A DNA stretch of 64,000 nt from Pseudonocardia oceani (GTDB lineage Bacteria > Actinomycetota > Actinomycetes > Mycobacteriales > Pseudonocardiaceae), in the NCBI RefSeq assembly GCF_019263585.2, contig NZ_JADQDF010000001.1, forward strand, positions 1,984,001 to 2,048,000, written 5' to 3'. This document shows, piece after piece, positions 8,574 through 18,342 of this stretch. The stretch's first letter is position 1. The number at the start of each line of letters is the position of its first letter. The translations under genes and the position numbers were made by a program. Below the pieces are notes generated by a model, which saw only the letters and a program-made list of their open reading frames with translations, made no database searches and was not told the DNA's origin.

Positions 8574-9179
8574 CTACTTGGAGTAGAGCTCGACGATCAG
8601 CTGCTCGGTGACCTGCGTGTCGATCTGCGCACGCTCGGGCAGCTGGTGGACCAGGATGCGCAGGTTCGAGGGGACGACCTGCAGCCACGCCGGAACCGGA
8701 CGGTCGCCGAGGAGCTCCTTGGCGATGATGAACGGGTCCGTGTTGACCGACTTCGGCTTGACGTCGATCACGTCGTACTGCGACACGCGGAAGCTCGGGA
8801 TGTCGACCTTCTGGCCGTTGACCAGGAAGTGACCGTGGTTCACGAGCTGACGGGCCATGCGCCGCGTGCGGGCCAGGCCCGCGCGGTACACGACGTTGTC
8901 GAGGCGGGTCTCGAGGATCTGCAGCAGGTTGTCACCGGTCTTGCCCTGGCGACGGTTGGCCTCCTCGTAGTAGCGGCGGAACTGCTTCTCCAGCACGCCG
9001 TACGCGAATCGGGCCTTCTGCTTCTCCTGCATCTGCAGGAGGTACTCGGTCTCCTTGATCCGGATCCGGCCGTGCTGGCCGGGCGGGTAGGGGCGACGCT
9101 CGAACGCCTGGTCGCCGCCGACGAGGTCGACCTTGAGACGACGCGACTTGCGCGTCATGGGTCCTGTGTAGCGAGCCAT
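8574..9179 (-). CDS. rpsD: 30S ribosomal protein S4
   Basis: A 201-residue S4, a primary 16S rRNA binder in the 30S body. It starts MARYTGPMTRKSRRLKVDLV and has an S4 RNA-binding domain in the second half (RMARQLVNHGHFLVNGQKVD). No CxxC zinc pairs are seen at the N-terminus, so it is the zinc-free form. It lies 16 bases downstream of rpsK, in the rpsM-rpsK-rpsD-rpoA order. Confidence 0.98.
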   Translation of the reverse strand: MARYTGPMTRKSRRLKVDLVGGDQAFERRPYPPGQHGRIRIKETEYLLQMQEKQKARFAYGVLEKQFRRYYEEANRRQGKTGDNLLQILETRLDNVVYRAGLARTRRMARQLVNHGHFLVNGQKVDIPSFRVSQYDVIDVKPKSVNTDPFIIAKELLGDRPVPAWLQVVPSNLRILVHQLPERAQIDTQVTEQLIVELYSK

Positions 9180-9195
9180 CTCTTGTCTCCCTCCC

Positions 9196-9603
9196 CTAGA
9201 CCCGGCGCCGCTTGGGCGGACGGCAGCCGTTGTGCGGCTGCGGGGTCACGTCCGAGATCGTGCCGACCTCGAGGCCTGCGGCCTGCAGCGAACGGATGGC
9301 GGTCTCGCGACCGGAACCCGGGCCCTTCACGAACACGTCGACCTTCTTCATGCCGTGCTCGGCGGCCTTGCGGGCGCAGCTCTCGGCAGCCATCTGCGCC
9401 GCGAACGGCGTGGACTTGCGCGAGCCCTTGAAACCGACGTGGCCGGCGGAGGCCCACGCGATCACGGCACCGGTCGGGTCGGTGATCGACACGATCGTGT
9501 TGTTGAACGTGCTCTTGATGTGAGCGTGCCCGTGGGCGACGTTCTTCTTCTCCTTGCGACGGACCTTCTTGGGTCCGGCCTGCTGGCGAGTGCGGGGCGG
9601 CAT
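9196..9603 (-). CDS. rpsK: 30S ribosomal protein S11
   Basis: A 135-residue S11 of the 30S platform. Recognised from [20 protein letters not shown] and the C-terminal [16 protein letters not shown]. The ATG shares one base with the rpsM stop (TAATG), so translation is coupled to rpsM. Confidence 0.98.
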   Translation of the reverse strand: MPPRTRQQAGPKKVRRKEKKNVAHGHAHIKSTFNNTIVSITDPTGAVIAWASAGHVGFKGSRKSTPFAAQMAAESCARKAAEHGMKKVDVFVKGPGSGRETAIRSLQAAGLEVGTISDVTPQPHNGCRPPKRRRV

Positions 9604-9983
9604 TACTTCTTACCTGCCTTCTTCTTGCCGGCGACCGTCTTCTTCGGTCCCTTGCGGCCGCGGGCGTTGGTCTTGGTGCGCTGGCCGCGCACCGGCAGAC
9701 CCCGGCGGTGCCGGATCCCCTGGTAGCAGCCGATCTCGATCTTGCGACGGATGTCGGCCTGCACCTCGCGGCGCAGGTCGCCCTCGACGCGCAGGTGCTC
9801 CTCGATGTACGTGCGGAGCTTGGTGAGGTCGTCGTCCGTCAGGTCCTTCGAGCGCATGTCGCGGTCGATGCCCGTGGCGGTGAGGATCTCCAGGGAGCGG
9901 GTGCGACCGATCCCGAAGATGTAAGTGAGCGCGATCTCCATCCGCTTGTCGCGGGGGAGGTCGACACCGGAAAGACGTGCCAT
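9603..9983 (-). CDS. rpsM: 30S ribosomal protein S13
   Basis: A 126-residue S13 of the 30S head, which contacts the P-site tRNA and the large subunit. It starts [20 protein letters not shown], with [10 protein letters not shown] and the conserved [20 protein letters not shown] near the end, followed by a lysine-rich tail. The 212 bases between this gene and rpmJ hold no other reading frame that I can support. Confidence 0.98.
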   Translation of the reverse strand: MARLSGVDLPRDKRMEIALTYIFGIGRTRSLEILTATGIDRDMRSKDLTDDDLTKLRTYIEEHLRVEGDLRREVQADIRRKIEIGCYQGIRHRRGLPVRGQRTKTNARGRKGPKKTVAGKKKAGKK

Positions 9984-10195
9984 GCGGCGGTTTCTCCTGT
10001 CGTAACCGTGTCCAGGTCTGCCCGACGCCCGTCCCGGCTCTCCGCATTCTCGCCTCGCTGCCGCTCGGCTCGGTGCTGTCGATCCGGGCCCCGGCCTGGT
10101 TCCGGGGGTGGGTTGCGCCCGTGTGGCGCGGTAGGTGCGTCGGGTTCCTCTGTGTTGCTACTGCTGCGTCCTGTGGACGAAGAGCTGCGGAGCGA

Positions 10196-10309
10196 TCAGC
10201 CCTGGCGCTGCTTGTGGCGCAGGTTCTCGCAGATCACCATGACCCGGCCGTGACGGCGGATCACCTTGCACTTGTCGCAGATCTTCTTGACGCTCGGCTG
10301 GACCTTCAC
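10196..10309 (-). CDS. rpmJ: 50S ribosomal protein L36
   Basis: A 37-codon gene found by translating the gap between infA and rpsM. It starts with GTG at 10307-10309 and ends with TGA at 10196-10198. The protein contains [20 protein letters not shown] and [10 protein letters not shown], with the zinc ligands of the C+ form (CDKC, a third Cys before ENLRH, then His). Its position infA-rpmJ-rpsM is conserved in actinobacteria. Confidence 0.96.
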   Translation of the reverse strand: MKVQPSVKKICDKCKVIRRHGRVMVICENLRHKQRQG

Positions 10310-10334
10310 GTCCGTCGCTCTCTCAGTTGGTCGG

Positions 10335-10556
10335 TCACTTGTAGCGGTAGACGATGCGGCCGCGGGTGAGGTCGTACGGAGACAGCTCCACCACCACGCG
10401 GTCCTCGGGGAGGATCCGGATGTAGTGCTGCCGCATCTTGCCGCTGATGTGGGCGAGGACCCGGTGCCCGTTCTCCAGCTCCACGCGGAACATCGCGTTC
10501 GGCAGGGGTTCGACGACCCGGCCCTCGACCTCGATCGCCCCGTCCTTCTTGGCCAT
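10335..10556 (-). CDS. infA: Translation initiation factor IF-1
   Basis: A 73-residue single OB-fold protein that binds the ribosomal A site during initiation. It starts [20 protein letters not shown] with ATG at 10554-10556 and ends [21 protein letters not shown] ribosome site precedes it. It is the first gene of the infA-rpmJ-rpsM-rpsK-rpsD-rpoA-rplQ-truA transcription unit. The 249-base divergent gap to the MFS gene (10557-10805) should hold its promoter; a perfect 10-bp palindrome TGTACGTACA lies at 10579-10588, but I cannot assign boxes with confidence. Confidence 0.97.
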   Translation of the reverse strand: MAKKDGAIEVEGRVVEPLPNAMFRVELENGHRVLAHISGKMRQHYIRILPEDRVVVELSPYDLTRGRIVYRYK

Positions 10557-10805
10557 GTCCTCCGCGATCCGTGACAGGTGTACGTACAGTTGACGTCGTG
10601 CTGGTGGTGCCTGTCCGCCGGCCCGGGACCGCTGGTCCCTCAGAGGTGCTACCTCGAACGGCACGACGGCTGCAGATGCATCCCGGGACGCACAGAGGCG
10701 CACCGAACGTCCAGAGTACAACCGTTGCGCACCGGCCCGCACATGGGGTACACGCGCACGGGATCTCGCTCGACCGTCGCGGCGCGCCGGTGGTGAGCTG
10801 ACGCC

Positions 10806-12083
10806 GTGACGACGCTGCCGCGCCCGCTCCGCCCCTTCCGCCACCGCGACTACCGCCTCCTCGTCGCGTCGATGGCGTCCTCGCTGTTCGCCACCGGCGT
10901 CTGGCTGCTCGCGGTGGTCTACCAGGTCATCGCGCTCGGCGGCGGGCCGACGGAGCTCTCGCTCGTTGTCGCGGCCGGCAGCGTCGGCCTGCTCGCCAGC
11001 GTGCTCGTGGGCGGGATCGCCGCCGACCGGCTGCCGCGGCGCGCGCTGCTGATCGGGGTCGAGTCGGTGCGGGTCGTCGCGGCCGGCGCCGCGGCCGCCC
11101 TCTCCCTGACCGGCTCGCTGCAGCTGTGGCACCTGGCGATCGCCTCGCTCCTGCTCGGCTCCGCGGAGGGCTTCTACTTCCCGGCCTACTCCGCCCTGCT
11201 GCCCACGCTGCTGCCCGCCGACGAGCTCCTGGCCGCCAACGGCGTCGAGGGGACGCTGCGCCCGGTCGTCATGCAGGCGCTCGGCCCGGCGCTGGCCGGC
11301 GTGCTGGTCAGCGCGTTCCTGCCCGGCGCGGCGATCGTCGCGGCCGCCGTGGCCAACCTGGCCGCGCTGCTGCCGCTGCTGGTGATGCGGGTGGCGCCGG
11401 TGGCCGAGCGCGCCGACGGACCCGTCTCGGTGCTCGCCGACCTGCGCGAGGGCTTCGGCTACTTCCTGCGCACCGGCTGGCTGTTCGCGACGCTGGCCTT
11501 CGCCTCGGTGCTCGTCCTGCTGATCATCGGCCCGATCGAGGTGCTCGTGCCGTTCGCGGTGCGCGACCAGACCGGATCCGGGCCGGGCGGCTACGCGTTC
11601 GTGCTGGCGAGCTACGGCGTGGGCGGTGTCGTCGGGTCGGTCGCCGCCTCCGCGGGCCGGCTCCCCCGCCGCTACCTCACGTGGATGATCCTGCTGTGGG
11701 GCGCGGGCTGCCTCCCGCTCGTCGTCATGGGCGTCACCGACCTGCTGTGGGTGATGGGCGCCGCGGCGTTCGTCGTCGGCGTCACCGGGGCGGCGGCCAC
11801 CGTCATCTGGGGCACGCTGCTGCAACGCCGCGTGCCACCGCACCTGCTGGGCCGGGTGTCCAGCCTGGACTTCTTCGTCTCGCTGGCGCTGATGCCGATC
11901 TCCATGGCCCTGGCCGGGCCCGTCGGCGACGCCCTGGGCCTGCCGCTGACGTTCCTGCTGGCCGGTGCGATCCCGGTGTTCCTGTCGATCGCGGCGATCC
12001 TGGGCTGGCGCCTGTACCGCGACGAGATCGCCCACCCCCTCGACGTGCCCGCGGAGGAGGTCAGCGCGGCGCCGGCATCGTGA
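10806..12083 (+). CDS. Major facilitator superfamily exporter (EntS-like, MFS_3)
   Basis: A 425-residue protein with about 12 hydrophobic segments. The start [20 protein letters not shown] and the TM2-TM3 loop [16 protein letters not shown] are typical of the MFS_3/EntS group, proton-driven exporters of siderophores or drugs. No substrate can be assigned. It starts with GTG just after an upstream TGA and is transcribed divergently from infA. Its end overlaps the convergent methyltransferase by 23 bases. It lies between infA and the pnt/PEP genes, within an otherwise conserved ribosomal neighbourhood, which suggests an accessory insertion. Confidence 0.85.
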   Translation: MTTLPRPLRPFRHRDYRLLVASMASSLFATGVWLLAVVYQVIALGGGPTELSLVVAAGSVGLLASVLVGGIAADRLPRRALLIGVESVRVVAAGAAAALSLTGSLQLWHLAIASLLLGSAEGFYFPAYSALLPTLLPADELLAANGVEGTLRPVVMQALGPALAGVLVSAFLPGAAIVAAAVANLAALLPLLVMRVAPVAERADGPVSVLADLREGFGYFLRTGWLFATLAFASVLVLLIIGPIEVLVPFAVRDQTGSGPGGYAFVLASYGVGGVVGSVAASAGRLPRRYLTWMILLWGAGCLPLVVMGVTDLLWVMGAAAFVVGVTGAAATVIWGTLLQRRVPPHLLGRVSSLDFFVSLALMPISMALAGPVGDALGLPLTFLLAGAIPVFLSIAAILGWRLYRDEIAHPLDVPAEEVSAAPAS

Positions 12084-12756
12084 ACCACAGCATCGGGTTG
12101 CGGGTCGCGCCGCGGGCCCCGGTCAGGCCGAGCTCGGCGCGGACCTCCGCGATCCGGGCGAAGACCTCCGGCGCCCGGCGGCGCGACGCCGTGAACCCGG
12201 TGACGCCGTGCTCCCGCATCCAGCGCAGCACGACCGCGCCCTCGGTGAGGGGCAGGACCCGGCGTCCGTGGTGCACGTCGTGCACGCTCACCGGGATCCC
12301 GGCCGGCACCAGCGGGAACAGCTCGGCGAGGAACCACCGCGCGAACGACGCCGTGTGCGCGGCGTCGACGAACAGGTAGCCCGCATCGCGCGGCACGTCG
12401 GCGATGCGCTCGCGGACGTCGCCGAGGACGAACGTCCACCGGTCGGCCGCCAGCTCCGGGGGCACCGTGCTGCGCACGTTGTCGATGCGGTCGAACGAGT
12501 GCAGGTGCCCGGACCCGTTGTCCCGTAGCGCCCGCAGGATCCAGCTCGTCGACCAGCCGTGGAACGTGCCCAGCTCCATCACGTGCGCGGGCCGGGCGTC
12601 GCGCAGGAGGAGGTAGGTGACCTCGGCCTCGACGTCGTCGAGCTGCGGGGTCATCGACGGCGTCGCCTCGCGGAACCGCCGCTGCTCCTCGACGACGCGG
12701 GCCAGGTCGGCGGCGTGGGTGCGGTAGAGCGCGCAGACGCGGCCGAGGTCGATCAC
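12061..12756 (-). CDS. Class I SAM-dependent methyltransferase-like protein (Methyltransf_24 type)
   Basis: A 231-residue Rossmann-fold protein. Motif I is at residues 49-58 ([10 protein letters not shown]), followed by LHSFDRID (about 86-93) and YLFVDAAHT (about 127-135). This resembles the Methyltransf_24/cephalosporin-hydroxylase-like methyltransferases; the substrate is unknown. The GTG at 12754-12756 overlaps the stop of the PEP-utilising gene (GTGA), and the next gene downstream is convergent. It is therefore the last gene of that unit and probably works in the same process as the phosphotransferase. Confidence 0.75.
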   Translation of the reverse strand: MIDLGRVCALYRTHAADLARVVEEQRRFREATPSMTPQLDDVEAEVTYLLLRDARPAHVMELGTFHGWSTSWILRALRDNGSGHLHSFDRIDNVRSTVPPELAADRWTFVLGDVRERIADVPRDAGYLFVDAAHTASFARWFLAELFPLVPAGIPVSVHDVHHGRRVLPLTEGAVVLRWMREHGVTGFTASRRRAPEVFARIAEVRAELGLTGARGATRNPMLWFTMPAPR

Positions 12757-15359
12757 GCCGCCGACCGTAGCCGACGCCGCCTCCGCCGCCGGGCCACCAC
12801 CAGCGCACCCGCGACGCCCGCCAGCGCCCACCCCGCCCGCGACGACCGCCGGGGAGCGACGGGATCGTCGCCGTCCTCCTCGTCCAGCAGGGTGACCGTG
12901 CCGGCGTCACCGTCGACCCGGATCTCCTGCCCGGTGCGGATCCGGCTCGTGGCCGACCCGGTGCCGAGCACGGCGGGGATGCCGTACTCGCGGGCCACGA
13001 TCGACCCGTGGCTCAGCGGCCCGCCGACGTCGGTGACGACGGCCGCGGCCATCGCGAACAGCGGCGTCCACGCGGGCGTCGTGATCCGGGCGACGAGCAC
13101 CTCCCCGGGCACCAGCGACGCGAGGTCCTCGGGGCCGCCGAGGACGCGCGCGCGGGCCGTCACGCGGCCGGACCCGGCGCCGATCCCCCGCACGACCGCA
13201 CCGGTGCCCCCACCCTCGCGCGCGGGCATGACCGACGACAGCGCCCGGCTCAGCCACGGCCGCTCCGGCAGCAGCTGCGGCGGGACGGCGCGGCGCTGCC
13301 CTCGCCACACCACGCGGCGCTCGGCGACCTCGGCGCTCAGGTCCGGCCGCTCGGTGCCGCCGGCCAGGGCGCGGAGCTCGTCGTGGTGGAGCCAGAACAC
13401 GTCGTCGGCCTGCGCGACGACGCCCTCGAGGGCGAGCCTCCGGCCGAGCTCGCGCAGCATCCGGCGCATCGCCGGCCACGCCAGCCCGACGTCGGCCAGC
13501 GCGTCCTCGCGGACCGGGCCGGTGGACTGCGCCGCGGCCAGCAGCCGGTCGAACAGCGCGCGGCGCACCGGGTCGAGCCGGGCCCGGACGAGGTGGGTCA
13601 GCTCGGTGCGCTGCGCCGCCGTGCGCCGCTGCCGCTCGTGCGGGTCGCTGCCGCCGCCCCCGGCGAAGAAGCGGATCGTGGCGAGCAGCGGCTCCGGGTC
13701 GTCGGCGGGCACCGGGCTCGCGAAGTCGAGGTTGTAGACGGTGTGCCCGAACTCGGCGAGGTGGCGCCGGAAGCCCTCGTCCCAGTCGGCGTCGCGGGGA
13801 GCCAGCGCGAGGTCGTGCAGCGACTTCTCGGCCTGCAGCGGCCTGCTGTCGAAACCGACGAGCAGCACCTGCGCGGGCGGGTCACCCTCGCGGCGGACCA
13901 GCCGGTCGTAGAAGGCGGTGAACACGATCTCCGACCCGGCCGCGAGCGGGATGATCGACTGCACCGACGTGTAGTAGCGCGTGCCCGCGCCGAGCAGCGC
14001 CGACACCCCGTCGAGCACCTCCGTCGCGGTGAGCAGCGCGGGGTCCCGGTCGGCCCACTCGGCGACGGCGGCGACGTAGGCCGGGTGCGCCGTCTCCCGC
14101 CACGCGGCGACGCCGCCGCGGGCCGTCGAGCCCCCCGGGCCGGAGAGCGCCCGGATCGCCTGCGGCGTCCGCAGCGTCATCCGGACCAGCCCGGTGTTGC
14201 GGTAGTAGTAGTACGCGTAGCCGTTGACGGTGGGGAACGCCAGGTCGCCCTCGCGCAGCGGGCTGTCGAACGCGGTCGCCATGAGCTCTCCCAGGGAGCG
14301 CGTCACCGAGTCGTCGACGAGGTCCGCGAACAGGGGCGTCAGCGGGTCGGGCAGCTGCTCGACGATGCTCGCGCGGAAGTAGGTGCCGCCCGGGTACGGC
14401 ACGGGCCAGCTCGACGGGACCTCGCCGGTGGGCTCGGGCAGCGCCGTGATCGGCCGGGCCTGCACGACGTGGAACGCCCCGTCGGCGTCCCGGACCCACT
14501 CGACGTCCTGCGGCGCGCCGAAGTGCTCGGCGATCCGGACGCCCAGCGCCACGAGCTCGGCCGCGGCGGCGTCGTCGAGCACCGGCGCGCGGCGGCGGTC
14601 GGGCGGCACCGGCACCTCGTGCGTGCCGGTCGCCCCGGGGACGGTCATCACCGCCTTGTCGGCGACGTGCCGGGAGACGACGGCGCCGGTGGCCGCGTCG
14701 ACGAGGAGGCCGTCGGGGCTCACCGTCCCGCCGACGACCGACTCGCCCAACCCCCACGCCGCGCTCACGGCGGCGCGGTCGCGGCGGCCCGACGTCGGGT
14801 CGGCCGTGAACAGGACGCCCGCGGAGCGGGCGTCGACCATCCGCTGGACGACGACGGCCAGGCTCACGCCCGCGGGATCGATCCCCTCCCGCGAGCGGTA
14901 GGCCATCGCGCGCCCGGTCCAGAGCGAGGCCCAGCAGTCGCGGACGGCGGCGAGCACCGCCGCCTCCCCCTCGACGTGCAGGTAGGTGTCCTGCTGCCCG
15001 GCGAAGCTCGCGCCCTCGAGGTCTTCGGCCGTCGCCGACGAGCGGACGGCGACCGGTCCGCCGCCCAGCCCCGCGTAGCCGGCCGCGATCGCGTCGGCCC
15101 AGTCGGCGGGCGGCTCGTGCGCGGCGAACAGCGCCGCGACGGCGTCATCCGCGCCGGGCCCGCCCGCGCGGGCGAGCGCCACGACCTCCGCGCCGATCCC
15201 CGCCGCGGCGACGAACGCGTCGTACCCGTCGGTCGGCACCACGAACCCCGGCGGGACCGGCAGACCAGCCCGCACCAGCTCACCGAGGTTCGCGCCCTTG
15301 CCACCCGCCACCGCGACGTCGGTGCGCCCGACGCCGCCGAGAGCCATCACCGCCGTCAC
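12753..15359 (-). CDS. PEP-utilising phosphotransferase, rifampin phosphotransferase-like
   Basis: About 868 residues. The N-terminal ATP-binding domain has GGKGANLGELVRAGLPVPPG, VRSSATAEDLEGASFAGQQD and GLGESVVGGTVSPD. A middle domain of about 350 residues follows. The C-terminal swivelling His domain has TTPAWTPLFAMAAAVVTDVG and GGPLSHGSIVAREYGIPAV, where His784 is the phosphorylated residue. This order is that of rifampin phosphotransferases and PEP synthases; the length and the DDVFWLHHDELRAL segment fit the rifampin type, but the middle domain cannot be assigned by eye. Oddly, the C-terminus adds an acidic linker, a hydrophobic helix (GWALAGVAGALVV) and seven arginines, suggesting membrane attachment. 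GTG at 15359 or ATG at 15347 are the likely starts; an upstream GTG at 15407 is possible. Confidence 0.75.
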   Translation of the reverse strand: MTAVMALGGVGRTDVAVAGGKGANLGELVRAGLPVPPGFVVPTDGYDAFVAAAGIGAEVVALARAGGPGADDAVAALFAAHEPPADWADAIAAGYAGLGGGPVAVRSSATAEDLEGASFAGQQDTYLHVEGEAAVLAAVRDCWASLWTGRAMAYRSREGIDPAGVSLAVVVQRMVDARSAGVLFTADPTSGRRDRAAVSAAWGLGESVVGGTVSPDGLLVDAATGAVVSRHVADKAVMTVPGATGTHEVPVPPDRRRAPVLDDAAAAELVALGVRIAEHFGAPQDVEWVRDADGAFHVVQARPITALPEPTGEVPSSWPVPYPGGTYFRASIVEQLPDPLTPLFADLVDDSVTRSLGELMATAFDSPLREGDLAFPTVNGYAYYYYRNTGLVRMTLRTPQAIRALSGPGGSTARGGVAAWRETAHPAYVAAVAEWADRDPALLTATEVLDGVSALLGAGTRYYTSVQSIIPLAAGSEIVFTAFYDRLVRREGDPPAQVLLVGFDSRPLQAEKSLHDLALAPRDADWDEGFRRHLAEFGHTVYNLDFASPVPADDPEPLLATIRFFAGGGGSDPHERQRRTAAQRTELTHLVRARLDPVRRALFDRLLAAAQSTGPVREDALADVGLAWPAMRRMLRELGRRLALEGVVAQADDVFWLHHDELRALAGGTERPDLSAEVAERRVVWRGQRRAVPPQLLPERPWLSRALSSVMPAREGGGTGAVVRGIGAGSGRVTARARVLGGPEDLASLVPGEVLVARITTPAWTPLFAMAAAVVTDVGGPLSHGSIVAREYGIPAVLGTGSATSRIRTGQEIRVDGDAGTVTLLDEEDGDDPVAPRRSSRAGWALAGVAGALVVARRRRRRRLRSAA

Positions 15360-15420
15360 GCCCGCGACGCTACTCGCGGCGCGGGCGCGGTGACCGACGG
15401 TGGACACCTGCCGGAAGGAC

Positions 15421-16803
15421 CTACAGCGCCTTGAGCTCCTCGGTGACCGCGGCGACCGACTTCTTCGCGTCGCCGAACAGCATCGCGGTGTTGTCGGCGT
15501 AGAACAGCGGGTTGTCGATGCCCGCGAAGCCGCTGCTCATGGAGCGCTTGAGCACGATCACCGAGTGGCTCTGGTCGACGTTGAGGATCGGCATGCCGTA
15601 GATCGGGCTCGACGCGTCCGACCGGGCCGCCGGGTTGGTGACGTCGTTCGCCCCGATCACCAGCGTGACGTCGGTGCGGGAGAACTCGTCGTTGATGTCG
15701 TCCATCTCCTTGAGCGCGTCGTAGGAGACGTCGGCCTCGGCGAGCAGGACGTTCATGTGGCCCGGCATGCGCCCGGCCACCGGGTGGATCGCGTACTTGA
15801 CCTCCACGCCCTTGGCCTCCAGCAGCTTCGCCATGTCCTTGACGGCATGCTGCGCCTGCGCGACGGCGAGCCCGTAGCCGGGGACGACGATCACCGACGA
15901 CGCGTACGCCATCTGCACGGCGGCGTCGGCCGCGGACGTCGACTTCACGGTGCGGTCGACGCCGTCGTCGGCGCCGGGCACCAGCGTCGTGCCGCCGAAG
16001 CCGCCCGCGACGATCGCCGGGATCGTGCGGTTCATCGCCACGGCCATCTGGTTGGTCAGGATCGAGCCCGACGCCCCGACGATCATGCCCGCGACGATCA
16101 TCGCCGTGTTGTCGAGCGCGAGGCCCGCCGCGGCGGCGGAGAGGCCGGTGAGCGCGTTGAGCAGCGAGATGACGACCGGCATGTCGGCACCGCCGATGGG
16201 CAGCACCACCAGGACGCCGAGCACGGCCGCGACGACCAGCAGGCCGATGATCCAGATCTCGGCCGCCCCGCCCAGCCCGGCGACGACCGCGCACGCGACG
16301 GCGCCGGCCAGCAGCAGGACGTTGACGAACTGCTGCGCGCGGCCCAGGCCGATCGGGCGGCCGGGCAGGATCTCCTGCAGCTTGCCGTAGGCGATGATCG
16401 AGCCCCAGAACGAGACCGAGCCGATGATCGCCGCGAACAGCGACGCCACGATCACGTAGGTCGGCTCGCCGGAGAACGACTCCGTGGTGCGGAACTCCGA
16501 CCACGCGATGAGCGCCACCGCGCCGCCGCCGACGCCGTTGAACAGCGCGACCATCTGCGGCACGGCCGTCATCTGGACCTTCTGGGCCGACGGCACGCCC
16601 AGGGCCGTGCCGACCACCAGGCCGACGATGATGAGGATCCAGTTGTGGGTGACGGTCAGCAGCGTGGCGACCACCGCGATCGTCATGCCGACGGCGGCGA
16701 TCTTGTTGCCGCGCACCGCCGTCTTCGGGCCGGTGAGGCCCATCAGGCCGTAGATGAACAGGCCGAAGGCGATGATGTAGAGGACCGGGATGAGCACGTC
16801 CAT
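15421..16803 (-). CDS. pntB: NAD(P) transhydrogenase subunit beta
   Basis: A 460-residue PntB. Eight or nine membrane helices fill residues 1-270. The NADP(H)-binding domain follows, with VPGYGLAVAQAQHAVKDMAK and VIGANDVTNPAA. With PntA1 and PntA2 it forms the proton-pumping enzyme that makes NADPH from NADH at the cytoplasmic membrane. The ATG shares one base with the pntA2 stop (TGATG). It is the last gene of the coupled pntA1-pntA2-pntB operon; the PEP-utilising gene follows within about 60 bases and may be co-transcribed. Confidence 0.96.
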   Translation of the reverse strand: MDVLIPVLYIIAFGLFIYGLMGLTGPKTAVRGNKIAAVGMTIAVVATLLTVTHNWILIIVGLVVGTALGVPSAQKVQMTAVPQMVALFNGVGGGAVALIAWSEFRTTESFSGEPTYVIVASLFAAIIGSVSFWGSIIAYGKLQEILPGRPIGLGRAQQFVNVLLLAGAVACAVVAGLGGAAEIWIIGLLVVAAVLGVLVVLPIGGADMPVVISLLNALTGLSAAAAGLALDNTAMIVAGMIVGASGSILTNQMAVAMNRTIPAIVAGGFGGTTLVPGADDGVDRTVKSTSAADAAVQMAYASSVIVVPGYGLAVAQAQHAVKDMAKLLEAKGVEVKYAIHPVAGRMPGHMNVLLAEADVSYDALKEMDDINDEFSRTDVTLVIGANDVTNPAARSDASSPIYGMPILNVDQSHSVIVLKRSMSSGFAGIDNPLFYADNTAMLFGDAKKSVAAVTEELKAL

Positions 16804-17153
16804 CAGGAGTCGCCCTTCTTCTGCACGGGCTTGGCCTTGAACATGCCCAGCATCCGGTCGGTGACCAGGAAGCCGCCGATCACGTTGATCATGCCGAAGG
16901 CGATCGCGACGACGAGGATGATCGCGTCGCCGACCGACGGGTCCTCCAGCCGCCCCAGCACGATCAGGCCACCGAGCAGCACGATGCCGTGGATGGCGTT
17001 GGTGCCCGACATCAGCGGCGTGTGCAGCGTGTTGGGCACCTTCGAGATCACCGCGAAGCCGACGAAGCCGGCCAGCACGAGGATCGCGATGTTCGCGAGC
17101 AGGCCCGTGGAGCCCGCCTCCGCCGCGTTCGCGGCGAGGATCGAGACGTTCAT
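16803..17153 (-). CDS. pntA2: NAD(P) transhydrogenase subunit alpha part 2 (membrane part)
   Basis: A 116-residue protein with three or four membrane helices and the PntA domain II motif HTPLMSGTNAIHGIVLLGG. In many bacteria this is the C-terminal membrane part of a single PntA chain; here alpha is split into two genes, as in mycobacteria and Rhodospirillum. Start and stop each overlap the neighbouring genes by one base. Confidence 0.95.
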   Translation of the reverse strand: MNVSILAANAAEAGSTGLLANIAILVLAGFVGFAVISKVPNTLHTPLMSGTNAIHGIVLLGGLIVLGRLEDPSVGDAIILVVAIAFGMINVIGGFLVTDRMLGMFKAKPVQKKGDS

Positions 17154-18253
17154 CAGGCACCCACCTCCCGGGTGACGCAGGACTGCGCGAGCACCTCGTC
17201 GTCGAAGTCCGGCGCGAGCGCGCCGTCGTCGTCCAGCATCAGCTCCAGGAGGGCCGACACGTTGCGCGCGTAGAGCTCCGAGGCGTGCTCGGGCATCGTC
17301 GCGGGCAGGTTGAGCGGCGAGGCGATGGTGACGTCGTGCTCCACGATGACCTCACCGGGCTTCGTGAGCTCGCAGTTGCCACCGCTCTCCCCCGCCATGT
17401 CGACGACGACGCTGCCCGGGCGCATGCCCTCGACGGCCCGCGCCGTGACCAGCGTCGGCGCCTTGCGCCCCGGCACGTTCGCCGTGGTGATGACGACGTC
17501 GAAGCCGGTGATGGCCTCCTCGAGGCGCTTCTGCTGCTCGGCGCGCTCGTCCTCGGTGAGCTCGCGGGCATACCCGCCCTCACCGACGGCCTCGATGCCG
17601 AGGTCGAGCCACTGCGCGCCCAGCGAGCGGACCTGGTCGGCCACCTCGGGGCGCACGTCGTAGCCCGTGGTGCGGGCCCCGAGGCGCTTGGCGGTGGCGA
17701 GGGCCTGCAGCCCGGCCACCCCGACGCCCAGCACGAGCGCCTGCGCCGGCTTCACCGTGCCGGCGGCGGTGGTGAGCATCGGGAAGAAGCGGGTGGAGCG
17801 CTCGGCGGCGAGCAGCACCGCCTTGTAGCCCGCGACGTTCCCCTGCGACGACAGCGCGTCCATCGACTGGGCCCGCGAGATGCGCGGGATCGACTCCATC
17901 GCGAACGCGACGACACCGGCGGACTTCAGCGCGGCCAGCGACTCCGGCGCGGTGCGCGGTGCGAGGAAGCCGATCAGGGTGGTGCCCGACCGGAGCCTGC
18001 CGATCTCCTCGGTACTCGGTGGCGCGACCTTCACGACGACGTCGGCCGACCAGGGGTCCCCGATCGTGGCGCCCGCCGCGACGTAGAGGTCGTCGGGGAT
18101 CAGCGCCCCGAGCCCGGCCCCGGACTCGACGACGACCTCGACCCCCCGCGTGCGGAGCTTCTCGACGACCTTCGGCACGAGCGCGACGCGGCGCTCGTCC
18201 GCTCCCGACTCGCGGGGCACACCCACGGTGGTGCCCCCGGTTGCTGCAGTCAT
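17153..18253 (-). CDS. pntA1: NAD(P) transhydrogenase subunit alpha part 1 (NAD-binding)
   Basis: A 366-residue soluble subunit of the alanine dehydrogenase/PNT fold. The N-terminal VGVPRESGADERRVALVPKV and the nucleotide-binding LVLGVGVAGLQALATAKRLG are characteristic. The loop with GGYARELTEDERAEQQ is the mobile loop region of domain I. It starts the pnt operon; its ATG at 18251-18253 lies 89 bases from the end of map, which is transcribed in the same direction further downstream of adk and secY. Confidence 0.95.
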   Translation of the reverse strand: MTAATGGTTVGVPRESGADERRVALVPKVVEKLRTRGVEVVVESGAGLGALIPDDLYVAAGATIGDPWSADVVVKVAPPSTEEIGRLRSGTTLIGFLAPRTAPESLAALKSAGVVAFAMESIPRISRAQSMDALSSQGNVAGYKAVLLAAERSTRFFPMLTTAAGTVKPAQALVLGVGVAGLQALATAKRLGARTTGYDVRPEVADQVRSLGAQWLDLGIEAVGEGGYARELTEDERAEQQKRLEEAITGFDVVITTANVPGRKAPTLVTARAVEGMRPGSVVVDMAGESGGNCELTKPGEVIVEHDVTIASPLNLPATMPEHASELYARNVSALLELMLDDDGALAPDFDDEVLAQSCVTREVGA

Positions 18254-18342
18254 GGCGGGAACCTAGCCCAGCGCCACGACAGGAGTACCCACCGTGTGAT
18301 CAGTGTCGGGCCACGGAGCCCGGCTCGACCGATTCAGCCGGG

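Noticed and set aside
10557..10805. Short plus-strand reading frames between infA and the MFS gene
   Set aside because: They have no ribosome site or protein-like sequence and occupy the expected divergent promoter region.
12907..15434. Large plus-strand frame opposite the PEP-utilising gene
   Set aside because: No domain is recognisable, while the minus-strand frame has the complete ATP-grasp and His-domain motifs.
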